NCBI GenBank assembly: GCA_037903475.1
Contig: JBAJFG010000467.1
Span: 1-64,000 of the forward strand
DNA from: Ancylostoma caninum
Taxonomy: Eukaryota > Nematoda > Chromadorea > Rhabditida > Ancylostomatidae
Reading direction: 5' to 3'
DNA: 64,000 nucleotides
Numbering within the stretch: the first letter of the stretch is position 1; every line of letters starts with the position of its first letter. Position numbers and translations under genes: made by a program. Positions 11,460-21,393 of this stretch are shown here, piece after piece. A model generated the notes under the pieces. It worked only from the letters and a program-made list of their open reading frames with translations, was not told where the DNA came from and searched no databases.

Positions 11460-13627
11460 ATCCTTCACAATCTCCTCCCTCGAAGGAGAGACCTTTTGCG
11501 TGTAGTGAACAGATATCCTGAACAGCGAAGAGGCTTCTTCAGGCCTTTGGAACCCAGTTGACAAATATAGCCCCGCTCACTAAAAATGTTCAAACCATGT
11601 CATTAGAATTGTATTTGTTCTTTTGTTCTCACATTAATTTTCATTCATTCTTAAATAATTCTTCCTCAATATCAATAATAATTGCCAACAACATGAACAA
11701 CTTGCAAAGAATACGCATTGTTACACGAATTGCAGCTATAACAATAATTGTCAGAACAAAAATAGACCTACGAAACAAACGATTCTAGGTTATTCCCTGG
11801 AGTCGGTGGGAAAGACGTCGCCACAGTGACGTCGTTTAGCAAGACTGTCATAAATTAACAGGTGATGGTTATTCGAAAATTGCATTATTACAATCTTATA
11901 TTCTAGGTTCTCTATGGAGTCACTTGCTGTGCTTTCTGTCGGAGCATTGGTACTCATTGAAGATGTGAAATGTTAGGATGCTGTCAAGGATAAGAAATTC
12001 GGTCCGTCACAAATAAGGTATGCCATCAAAATTCATGCACTCTACTGATACTGTATAGATAGTTCAGTGTGTTGAATACCCATCCTTCACCTAAAGTGAA
12101 CGAAAGGTGTTCTACACTTTGAACTATCGTATTCTTGCGGGCAGATCAGATACTTGTGATCTACGTGGTCACCTGAGGGGAGGCCAGGTAGATCCTTTAC
12201 ACTTGAACGTTTCTTGTTGTGACCGGTTGTGCTGTGATGTCTGCTCAGATTTGCCATGTACTAACGCAGACCCTATTACTGCAAATTCTTTTTCTTTTCA
12301 TATCTAAGTTGTTGAAACCTCGATCTTTCTCAGTCTCATTTTTTAAAGATTATCTCGGGTATGTCGTTTCGAGAGCAAATAGCCACCTTTATGGAAGATG
12401 AGCGTAGTCTTTGGGATACCACCGCAGAATCCTACCGTCTGAAAAGTGAAAAAATCGAAGCTTGGGAACGCATCGCTAAAAAATGGCCAGAAACGGATTT
12501 TGATGTAGCTGTGAGACTTTCATACTCACTGCTCATCAATAACCTCATAGGAACATCAAACTAATTTCAGTAAACGACATTTAGAAAAACATGGAAAAAC
12601 ATGCGAGATACGCACAAGCGTTATCAAAATGCACCGTCAGGATCAGCCGCCCGCCCATGGGCTCTTCTGGACAGCCTGAGATTTATACAAACTGCCGCTG
12701 TAGAAGGGTAGGTTTTGTGTGAAGGAATTTTTGATGGTAATATCGTATTCCGAAATTGCCGAAATTGCTTCACATTTCCATCGTTTAGGACGCGACTAAC
12801 AAGTGCTGACCCCATTCTCATTTCGGACAGTGAGAATGAGGATTTTGAAGAACCAGTGAAACTGCTGGGAAGGAGATCCCCTATGCCGTTGTGGACTGAA
12901 AAAATGAAGAAACCAAAGATTGAAACTGGTACATTTTATCTGCATTTTTATGATTTTGACAATTTGGGGCAGAAAAAGTGAAATAGTACCGATTATTTTT
13001 AGAACTAAATTCCATAAAATCAGCAGCAAACGCCGTTACTCAGCGAATAGCCAATTCAAAAGAAGCCGATTGATATACTCATTTTGGTGAGTATCAGGTT
13101 CTCTAGTCTATTGTTTCTTATTGCTTGTTATTGTTTTTCGTTCTTATTTATTGTCATTCAATTCCAGGCAATTTCATTGCGACATCGCTCAGATCACTTC
13201 CGGATGACAAGTCATCTCAAAAAATGGAGATATTCATGACAGTCTTGCTAAACGACGTCACTGTGGCGGCGTCTTTCCCACCGACTCCAGGGAATAACCT
13301 AGAATCGTTTGTTTCGTAGGTCTCTTTTTGTTCTGACAATTATTGTTATAATTGCAATTCGTGTAACAATGCGTATTCTTTGCAAGTTGTTCATGTTGTT
13401 GGTAATTATCATTGATATTGAGGAAGAATTATTTAAGAATGAATGAAAATTAATGTGAGAACAAAAGAACAAATACAATTCTAACGACATGGTTCGAACA
13501 TTTTCAGTAAGCGGGGCCATATTTGTCAACTGGGTTCCAAAGGCCTGAAGAAGCCTCTTCGCTGTTCAGGATATCTGTTCACTACACGTAAAAGGTCTCT
13601 CCTTCGAGGAAGGAGATTGTGAAGGAT
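11460..13627. repeat. Inverted-repeat element 2 (about 396-bp arms) enclosing the MADF gene
   Basis: Left arm 11460-11855 and right arm 13232-13627 are long inverted copies. The outer ends both read 'atccttcacaatctcc' inward, and the inner ends both read 'gcaagactgtcat'. The arms include mirrored frames such as 'MTNIAPLTKN...' and 'MTNMAPLTEN...', which are repeat shadows, not genes. The 1.38-kb interior holds the whole MADF gene (12361-13073). The right arm ends about 23 bp from the transposase stop at 13650. It could be a TIR transposon carrying the MADF gene, or a duplicated and inverted flank of a Harbinger element. No target duplication was recognised. Confidence 0.8.
12361..13073 (+). 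CDS. MADF-domain protein, probable DNA-binding partner of a PIF/Harbinger element
   Basis: Four plus-strand exons: 12361 to about 12513, 12571-12708, 12789-12930 and 13003-13073. The N-terminus 'LWDTTAESYRLKSEKI' then 'AWERIAKKW' and, in exon 2, 'TWKNMRDTHKRYQNAPSG' then 'ARPWALLDSLRFI' give the three aromatic-anchored helices of a MADF (Myb/SANT-like) DNA-binding domain. Exon 3 is acidic ('ISDSENEDFEEP'), and exon 4 ends 'NAVTQRIANSKEAD' before TGA. Junctions 2/3 and 3/4 keep frame. At junction 1/2 the acceptor is followed immediately by an in-frame TAA at 12571-12573, so the copy may be a pseudogene or contain an error. PIF/Harbinger transposons encode a Myb/SANT/MADF-type protein beside the transposase, and such a transposase lies just downstream in convergent orientation. 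A host MADF transcription factor is the alternative. Confidence 0.75.
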
Positions 13628-13649
13628 CTGCAAAAATAAACAACTTGTC

Positions 13650-15385
13650 TTAAAGTTCATCTATTAGCAGCTTAGGATTAGTTGCGCCGCAACAAACCAT
13701 CAAGGAGGTGACCAATCGTGCTGCTCTATCGCGATCCAGGGCAATACATGTTTGGAGGATCTGGAATCGCTGTGCCAGAATCCCAAACGTTGATTCCACC
13801 ATGCGCCGAGCGCTTAAAAGTGAGGTCAAGAACTTGTGAGAATTATTCTAGCACATGGAATCGTGACATACCCGCTCAACTTGGGGGTTGAACCGTCTTT
13901 TTTCCGGAGTGCTGGCCTCGGCCTGAGTGTATGGACGCACGAAACGATGACCTTGCCCAAACCCTCCATCTACAAGGATATGGTACTGTACAGCACCGAC
14001 ATTACCAAGATTCCTTGTAGGTGGGAAAAGGTCATCGTTTCGATCCAAATACCTCTTAAAGGCAGCAGGAGCTGAAATTCTCGACTCTGAGCTGAACTGC
14101 GGGTGGTGAAACACAGACTCACCACATCATAAATGTGAAACGAACACAGACAATGATGGCTTACCTGCAGAGAAAATGGAACATTCGTCGCGAACACGCC
14201 TTGCCGTGTTCGTGCGCGGACGAGTTTTCCCCGGCGCGAAAGCCATTGCGGAGCGTGGTTTTGGCTGAGTTCCGCCATGAAACCCTGTGAATTGAATGCA
14301 TTTCGTTTTCTCTTTGCGCCAAACCACGCACCGCAATGGCTTTTGCGCCGGGGAAAACTCGTCCGCTCGCGAACACGGCCAGGCGTGTTCGCGACGAATG
14401 TTCCATTTTCTCTGCAGGTAAGCCATCATTGTCTGTGTTCGTTTCACATTTATGATGTGCTGAGTCTGTACTTCATCACCACAACTCAGCTCGGAGTTGA
14501 GAATTTCAGCTCCTGCTGCCTTTAACAGCTGAGTTTCGAAACACCCCTGCATCTCCCGCCCGAGCAGGTGCACCAATGTCGAAACACGTGATGCGATAAT
14601 CACAATCGCATAGTGCGAGCAGTATTATGGAGTAGTAATTCTGGTAGTTCCAGAAAGTACTACCTGAGCGGGCCGGCTTCTGAAACTGTTGTTTTAGAAA
14701 TATGAAGGATTTGGGTTTTGGCATTCATGCGCTGACCTTTATGCCAATGTGTTTCCCGTCCATAAACCCTACTGCTCTCAGATACTCATATCTTTCTTGC
14801 GTTTTCTGCGCAGCATCCTCAAATCTCCGTCTGGTCAGAGGAGGGAAGGCATCCGTGTACAGTCCTGTGTTGTATTAGGTAAACGGTGCCTGTATAGGAC
14901 AGAATGAGGTTCCTCACCGGCAATGATAGCTTCGGTCACCTCCTCCACCACATCCGAAACGGTTTGCTTTCCACAACCGTGGTCCAACGCAAACGAAGAA
15001 AAAGTCACTCCCTCTGCCACAAACCTCAACCGTTGGAGTTCTTTCTAAGAAGTGAAACATCGGTTCCGAAAATGTACCTGAGAAAAATCACCAGCCTATG
15101 CTTCCCACTAATAGGCGCTGCGTGGGTGTTGGCGTGCACCAAGCGAGCCCCGACTCGTTCATAAAGGTCTTCGAATTCGTTTGGCAGGAGCCTGATGAAG
15201 TCCAGGAAACCCTCGGACCTCCTCGTGACTAGATACTCGTCGAATTTCCGGAATCGTGTCTCGAGGAAGACGGCATGTTCTTCGCGAACATAAGCACGTG
15301 TGCCCGATATAGATGCCTCCTCCTCCACGAATTCCTCAAGGGTCTCCAAGGACTCCAACACAGTCTCCAACTCTTCGACATCCAT
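13650..15385 (-). CDS. PIF/Harbinger (HARBI1-like) DDE transposase interrupted by a MITE
   Basis: Minus-strand exons: 15385-15078, 15024-14918, 14864-14737 and 14679 down to the MITE. After the MITE the frame resumes to about 13886, and a last exon runs from about 13837 to a stop at 13650. Introns of 48-57 bp begin GTACAT, GTGAGG, GTCAGC and GTTGAG. Landmarks in order: 'LPNEFEDLYERVG'; a helix-turn-helix-like 'FALDHGCGKQTVSDVVEE'; first catalytic Asp in 'GFMDGKHIGIK'; 'NYYSIILLALCD'; second Asp in 'GAPARAGDAGVFRNS'; third catalytic Glu in 'SARRMVESTFGILAQRF'. All three acidic residues of the DDE_Tnp_4 family are thus present. Without the 462-bp insertion at TTAA the reading frame is continuous, which argues the gene was intact when hit. 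It converges on the MADF gene. Confidence 0.88.
14056..14525. mobile_element. TTAA-flanked MITE inserted in the transposase exon
   Basis: Element 14060-14521 (462 bp) lies between TTAA copies at 14056-14059 and 14522-14525. Each end reads 'aggcagcaggagctgaaatt' inward, and the arms continue as inverted copies almost to the centre (about 200 bp each, including 'gcagagaaaatggaacattc'). Open frames of 80-158 residues on both strands here are by-products of the palindrome. TTAA targets are used by piggyBac-type elements, so this is probably a non-autonomous relative; no transposase for it was found in the window. The right end of a related copy is at 42065-42103. Confidence 0.9.
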
Positions 15386-15656
15386 TGGAACTATGAATTA
15401 TAAAAGAATAGAATTTGAATAAAAAAAACTACTGTGTTACCGCTCTGTTCCCTGGCAAACAAAGCCAGGTACAAAATCAAAAGACTATTCCTCGATATGA
15501 ATCGATATCCATTGAAGTAAAAAGAACTTCATAATATCATTATTTAGTTTTATCCATAATTAGTACATCATCTTGACTTTTTTCGCATAAGAGTTACTTC
15601 ATGATTTTCTGTTCTTTATGTTATTGTGTTACACAATCATAACTTTACACGATTTA

Positions 15657-16194
15657 TTACATTCCAAATATGTACAATTTACTACAGCATGATACAGCCT
15701 TTATCATGTCCACGAGCGATGTAGATATTTCAGGGTTGGTAGGATTACATAGATGAGGCTCTACAAGGAGAATGTGCTCATAATCGTATCTAGAAAAAAT
15801 GATGTCATGACAGATTATAAAAGACACACCTCATTGTTTGGAGGTTCGAGACAAAGAAATCTTCACTCACAGACGTCCTCATAACGAGGTGCAAGAAGTG
15901 TAGAGAAGACGCTCGTAGGTTCATTCCCATCTTGATCCATGAGGGCCCAGAACATCCGTGAATATCCGTGCACCTCAAATAACCCCTCAATGCGAAATTT
16001 CAGTTAGACAGATTTCTTGGATGATTTTTGGGCCAGTAAAGTTGAATGGTACCGAGAACAATTGCTAAATAGTTCTTCATGATAATTGACAAAAAAAAAA
16101 CAAAGAGAAGGAACCTATCCGTCACTAAGGGATCCAATGGCACGATTTCGTGTACATCAACACTGTCATCCACTCCATACACTCCATATTTTGA
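15657..16194 (-). CDS. Unidentified gene, last three exons
   Basis: Minus exons 16194-16126, 15973-15867 and 15789-15657 join in phase (0, then 2). Acceptors are CGCAG, TTGAG and TTCTAG; donors are GTGACG and GTGAAG. The combined product contains 'DDSVDVHEIVPLDPL', 'GYSRMFWALMDQDGNEPTSV', 'FSTLLAPRYEDVC', 'EYDYEHILLVEPHLCNPTNP' and 'EISTSLVDMIKAVSCCSK' before TAA. The composition is clearly protein-like and soluble, with no membrane segment, but I do not recognise the family. Upstream exons should lie above 16194 on the minus strand; a frame near 17740-17830 ending at a GTGTGT donor is a possible candidate, but the link is weak. It lies head-upstream of the Harbinger gene, pointing the same way. 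Confidence 0.5.
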
Positions 16195-16299
16195 CTGCGG
16201 TCAACAATACATGTCCTGAAATGAAACTTAATTTTTCATGCCTAAAAATGGTAAAACGGAGTCCTTTGCGGTGGAACGACGATGCGGGCGGGAGCGAAA

Positions 16300-18200
16300 C
16301 CTATCCTTGACGAGATACAAAGATGAAATAAATCAAGAACAGCCTGTGAAAAGGAAAAAGAGTCAGTGAAGTAACCACTGAAAATACGAGGAATATCGTG
16401 CTCCAGTGATAATTCGAGCGAAAATTGCGACGACGCGAAAACCAGCGGAGTCAGGACGTAATGGCGCTAGCGGCGATAGCGGCGATCAGTCAATACGTAT
16501 CCGTTCTACTGTCGCCAGTGGGGCGCTTCCGCTGGTTCGTGGCCCAACCGGCGGAACCGGCGGAGTCTGGGGACTCTCAAAGCTACTGTAATTAAGTCTT
16601 TTTTCTACTACATATTTTGGCCTGCAGGCTAAATAATTCTTGACCCTTTTACCTAGCAACAGTTTCATAAAAAATGAAAGCAATGTACTCTACATCCACA
16701 TACACAAAATGTGTGAACCTTGTATGCGCATTTCGCTACATATGGAAAGCAATGTTCGTAGCTTGACCACGAGTGGAAGTATTTTTTAGAAGGACATCAC
16801 TGTGATCTAGATAGAAAGCGACTATAAAGTCAGAAACCCGGCGTGGTATCTTCAAGGTATTTTTGTCCAGCATGGTCTATAAAATTAACTATGAAATGGA
16901 GCGATCAGAATATTCTCTTTGATTACTGATTTGAATTTCACTCACGCATCCGCATGAGCATGCGGCTTTCATTCAAACAATCAATAAAATCAATGGCATT
17001 GAAAATAACAGCGTAGAACCATTATGATATTCATCATCAAAATTGAACGAAAATTCATTGTGCGAGTTTTCAAAATCTCGCTTTCAATAGTGGAAACGTT
17101 GAATTAGAACTGAACTAAGCAATAAAACACATACAGAGTCACTCACATGACTGCAACTGTTACGAAGAATTGTGTATCGAAAAATGGCCCGTACGACAGT
17201 ATAGATGGAAGTAAGAAGGCGGTATAACGGTAGATACAAAACGATACAAAACAATCCCTGAAAGGAATTGTTCCGTCGATAATAGAAGGTTAGACAAGCC
17301 ATTCGCATGTTCTTCTCAATAGGCCTATGAATTAGCTTCAACAGACTGTTAGGTAGTTCAAACAGGTAGTTCCAAAGCCTAGGATGGAAGGGTGTTGTCC
17401 CCTCCCCCTCCCAAGAAAGAGAATTACCAGAGAGAAATATGGTGTTCGAGCAGTAGTGATCAGCAGGTTTGCACAGGCGGCTCTGTTGATTTTTCCCATT
17501 ATCTTGCACCAAAAATAAGCAATTTGAATAACGGTAGAGAAATGAGGAATTGAAAATGAACTAGTACACTCGTTAAATTTCTAAGCAGAAGTTATGAGAA
17601 AAGAACACGACGACGATATGCAACAGAATTTCGAGCACCTCAATGCTCCACAACATAGCAGAAGAGAAGATGGTGTTTTTCGAGTTAGGGAGTGGGCTCT
17701 CTGAACTCCTATACCACCAAACAATGGCAATAACATTTTAAAAGACACACCTGACCGTTGAAGATAACGAAGAAAATCCTTCAGAAAAATTCTCCGCGCA
17801 ACAGACGAAGTGCAAAGAAGAGGTGCACTGCAGCTGAAGGAAACAACCTGTATAATACATGGTAAAGGGAAATCGAAGTCGGGAGGGGGGGGGGGAATGC
17901 GCCAGAATGCGGGCAGATGGAGGAAGTGCCCGCCGTGACCCAGTGGTGTGGACACCAAGATACGTGTCCGCCAATATAGGATTGGTCCGCTGTGACTGGA
18001 TACAGGTCTACCGATGGTGGACCGAAAGTGGAGAATACCAGGTCTGGATAGGATAGAACTCACAAGCTCAAAAGATGATCATAATCAAGTAATCATGTTC
18101 TCAATACATATAGTTCTCAATACATTGGACAACCATAGCTTAGCTTGGACAATGTCATTTGATCAGTTTTTACTCGTTTTTCTACAACGATCTAGTCTAG
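16300..18200. other. Gene-poor interval
   Basis: I see no convincing gene. Minus frames at 17084-17512 and 17581-18063 are long but have low-complexity or cysteine/serine-rich composition and no domain resemblance. The second could hide an upstream exon of the 15657-16194 gene. Confidence 0.35.
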
Positions 18201-18201
18201 C

Positions 18202-20338
18202 AAGAAGTTAAAGGCAGCACCCACAGAAAATTTCGACCTCTAGATTTTGGCACAATTTGGGGTAGCCGCATGCGCCTAACATTGTTACAATGCCGAAAAC
18301 AGTCGAAACCTTCAAAATCCCCGTTTTCTGGAAACTCTCCCTCATCGCTTTTGAGCAGATTGAGCCGAGTTGCGTGACTTCTTCGATGCGGACCTATACA
18401 AAAAAGTCGATATCGCTGCCTCCTTTATCAGCTGTTTTGTTAGCAAAATCGGTCTTTTGCACTGTTTTGCAGTGTTTCTGAAGCTGATGGAAGAAAGCAA
18501 AGTTTGAAAAAGTCAAGATGTCGTAAAAACACTAGTGTATTCTAAAATGATCCCGATACTATGAAATTGAAATAAATTGAAATAATTGACGAAAATCAGG
18601 CCACACTAGTAAATAAGCAAGTGGATTCGTGCCAAAATGATAAGTAGCAAATTCTGCTGTGGTAGATAATGCAAAAAAGGAGAGATAAGGAGTAAAAAAG
18701 ACTTTCTTGGTACCAAGAAAAGAAATGGCTGTCCACCCGATCAGCTGGCAGCAACAATCCGCTGCCGCCAAAACTCGATCGAACGACGCCATGCTGATCC
18801 TGCTGATCCAGGATCTTGGACATTCAATATCTTGGAAATTGTTGAGTTTCTCGTGCTATTCTTTTGTGGGATTGTTGGGACAGTTTTAAGGTTCCAAAAC
18901 GATCAAAATCTCAGATACGAAAATTTCCGTGGGTGCTGCCTTTAAACAATCCGCGAATGCACACTCCAAAAATCCTTTTGAAGAGATCGAGGTATCGTCT
19001 ATCAGAAACTACGGGTCCGCCCACGCACATGAGGATCGAGAGGCGGCGCGGCTGGGACAGATGCTGTTGGCTGCCACGTCATCCTCGTCACAGCCAGATC
19101 ATTGGTCAATACCATGAAGATAACGATGAAACGTGATACGCAGAACAGGGATGATGACGTGGAGCGCTGGCAAACGTGGCAGCTTCTCATCTCTCCGTGC
19201 GTGGATGGACGCGTCGCTGCGAACAGATTACAATTGAGTGCTGGGAAATTTGTGTGCTCTTCCGATGTTTTGCCTATCATAAAAATGAACCCACATTCAG
19301 CATTTTGTGATTCTTTTCTCTACGAACAGGTCTAGAACTATCTTTAGAAGTTACACGAATGCTGAGCCTGAGCAAAATGTATTACGAGGTAACAAAATGT
19401 ACCGCTAGGTATCCAGCATTATTTTGTTATTGACTGAATAAGTGAATAAATAAATTAATAAATATGTTGGTAACAGTGCCGGAGGCAGGAGCTGGTAGCC
19501 ACCGTGTGGGTGTCTACTCCGCTACAACTTGAACCCAGATGGAATAAGAAAATTACTAGAAAATATTACCTACTAATGAATTAATAATAAATAGTTTAAA
19601 AATAATAATAATAAACAATGAAAATAAATTCATACGATATTTTTTTCTATTTTATAGGGTAACTTCAAAATTTTGGCGACCCATTCTCAGAGAGTTACTG
19701 AAGTTGCCCCCCCCCCTCTCTGGCGCCCTTACCCCCCTACGTTAGTCACTACCAGGGATGAGCGGATACGAGATTTCCCCCGATAAAGGATAAGCGTTCC
19801 GAATGCTACGAGACATCACCTCCTGCAATAATAAGAATGATGAGAGGGAAATACGGCCTGAGTATTGTGAATTAGAATTTGCACAAATTCTCATCTTGGG
19901 TAAGCCTGGAAGATGGCGAAGGCTTGACGACGAGAATGCTGTCCGAACTTCTCAATATGGACTATGGTCAGACTGGCCAAGTGGGTCCGGACGAACTCTT
20001 AGACAGGAACAATGTTCGAATTCCCACCGATCTTCTATAGCAAAACGAGCAGGTTCACATTCTGAGGAATCTCGTCAATCTAACCTTCTTCCTTTCTACG
20101 CCAGGCAAAGTTCCTGGCCGTCGGAATATGGTCGGAGAGCTCTTCCTTCTTCATATGTAAGATTGTACATTTTTACTTGAACTACTTAAATGTTTTTCGA
20201 CTCGGTCTGCTGTTTTTTCTTCAGCCAAAATTTCGCAGAAATCGCGGAATGAGTGTGCTGCGTTCCAACCTTTCCGAAGTCGTAGAGCACGAGATGACGA
20301 ATGTGGATACGATTTTCGACAGCACCGTCACAAAATGA
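18202..20338 (+). CDS. Unidentified gene, 3' exons, one apparently split by a MITE
   Basis: The best-supported exon is 20225-20338. After a TTCTTCAG acceptor it reads 'PKFRRNRGMSVLRSNLSEVV' and then 'HEMTNVDTIFDSTVTK' before TGA. The frame ending at a GTAAGA donor at 20156 joins it in phase 0 and is basic and serine-rich ('RRLDDENAVRTSQYGLWSDW'). Further upstream, a frame at 18942-19117 ('ANAHSKNPFEEIEVSS', 'EDREAARLGQMLLAATSSSS') can be continued across a TTAA-flanked MITE (18212-18941) into 'QEVK' at 18202. The link between the 19117 and 19876 regions is unproven, since the former frame runs into a TGA. A degenerate hAT-like repeat lies between them. Likely a cytoplasmic tail of some protein; family not recognised. 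Confidence 0.4.
18208..18945. mobile_element. TTAA-flanked MITE, second family member
   Basis: Element 18212-18941 (730 bp) is bounded by TTAA at 18208-18211 and 18942-18945. Its ends are inverted: 'aggcagcacccac', an A/G difference, then 'gaaaattttc'. The first ten bases match the MITE at 14060, so both may use the same transposase. The interior shows no recognised gene; frames there are short. Confidence 0.85.
19473..19750. repeat. Degenerate hAT-like MITE related to 37282-37562
   Basis: Shares the AT-rich interior with trinucleotide AAT runs and the block 'ttttggcgacccattctc', followed by a C-homopolymer, with the element at 37282-37562. Its left end 'cagtgccggaggca' resembles 'cagtggcggacgca'. 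The right end is too degraded to call, and no target duplication was found. Confidence 0.55.
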
Positions 20339-20809
20339 AAGAAGAGAATTGTTTACATGAAAAAAAAAACCGTTCAAGAAGCGTTAATTTCTAACGAGAA
20401 AAGAACTCCTGAAAAAAAACCGCCGCCGAAAAAGAGATAGAGCGCCAGACATATTCGTGCACCGAGGGAAAGCGCTGCTTCGCGGTCTGCTACTCTTCCT
20501 TTAGTTTGGAGTGATTATGCGCTGATCGGACGCATAGGTTCCATGTTTTCCATCATCATTTCCAGAGCCGCTCGGTCGTGCAAATCACTGCGACTGAGAA
20601 GCTAGAACGTCCGCAGCGTGTTAAAAGTACCTTTGAGATGTAGAATGGTGAGTACATCATTCTGAACCGCCTGTAAAACAGTGCTGGAAATGATATGGGA
20701 GGCAGGAAACCTAGGAACAGTGTTCTGCATAAGTGTGTATGTTTTCTACATGAGACTGGTAAAGTCGTGCAGTTTTAATGGGTTCTGCACTGAATTTGTA
20801 TCGTATACA

Positions 20810-20935
20810 TCAGGGATGAGCGGATTATCCGTATCCGGTTATCCGTTTTACCGTTATCCGCAGGTTTTGGCCTATCCGTTATCCGCACCGTTATCCGGCC
20901 TTTTGGCACCGGATAACGGTGCGGATAAGGCCAAA
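20810..20935. repeat. Repeated 'ttatccg' inverted repeat, hAT-like end
   Basis: Begins 'cagggatgagcggat', followed by repeated 'ccgttatccg' motifs and a hairpin in which 'ggcctatccgttatccgcacc' is mirrored by 'ggtgcggataaggcc'. A second 'cagggatgagcggata' is at 19753. The CAGGG start is typical of hAT termini, but the opposite end was not identified. Confidence 0.5.
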
Positions 20936-21393
20936 AATAGCGACTCCATTTCGCAAGTTCTCAAAGGAAAAAGGCCTCTATTCTAAAAGTAATAGCGCAT
21001 TCGGTCTAGCGCATTTTACCTCATCAATGGTTTAGAATCTTGTACCAAGGTAGGAGAAGTAATACAGAATTGTACTGTCCAAAAAGAAATGCTGTTGCTC
21101 ATGTTTTATGGGTCATCTCGAAAAAGTGAGGAATAACTTTGAAACCATCATTTGTAGGGAATCAAAAGGTTTCCTCGACCTGCTCCACTTTTTCTCTTTC
21201 AAAAATTTGGATGCGGTCTCGTAGGTTGAAGTCTTTCATGCTAGCATATTAAGTTTCATATTCTCAAGTTGACGCATTCAAAAATTATAGGACTTTTTCC
21301 AGCCTAATCATGGTGGGCTTTCCACGCTTCTGGACAGCGCTTCCTTCCACAGATAAAGAGTTGCGATTGCTTCCACACGAGGATGCAGGCTCA

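Noticed and set aside
11558..13529. Twin frames beginning MTNIAPLTKN and MTNMAPLTEN
   Set aside because: Each is the inverted-arm copy of the other, Asn/Ile-rich and without domain resemblance.
13970..14603. Several 80-158-residue frames on both strands
   Set aside because: They lie in the palindromic TTAA MITE and mirror each other; none resembles a protein.
18559..18889. Hydrophobic plus-strand frame ending LFFCGIVGTVLRF as a membrane gene
   Set aside because: It lies wholly inside the TTAA-flanked MITE 18212-18941, and the frame runs into a stop.
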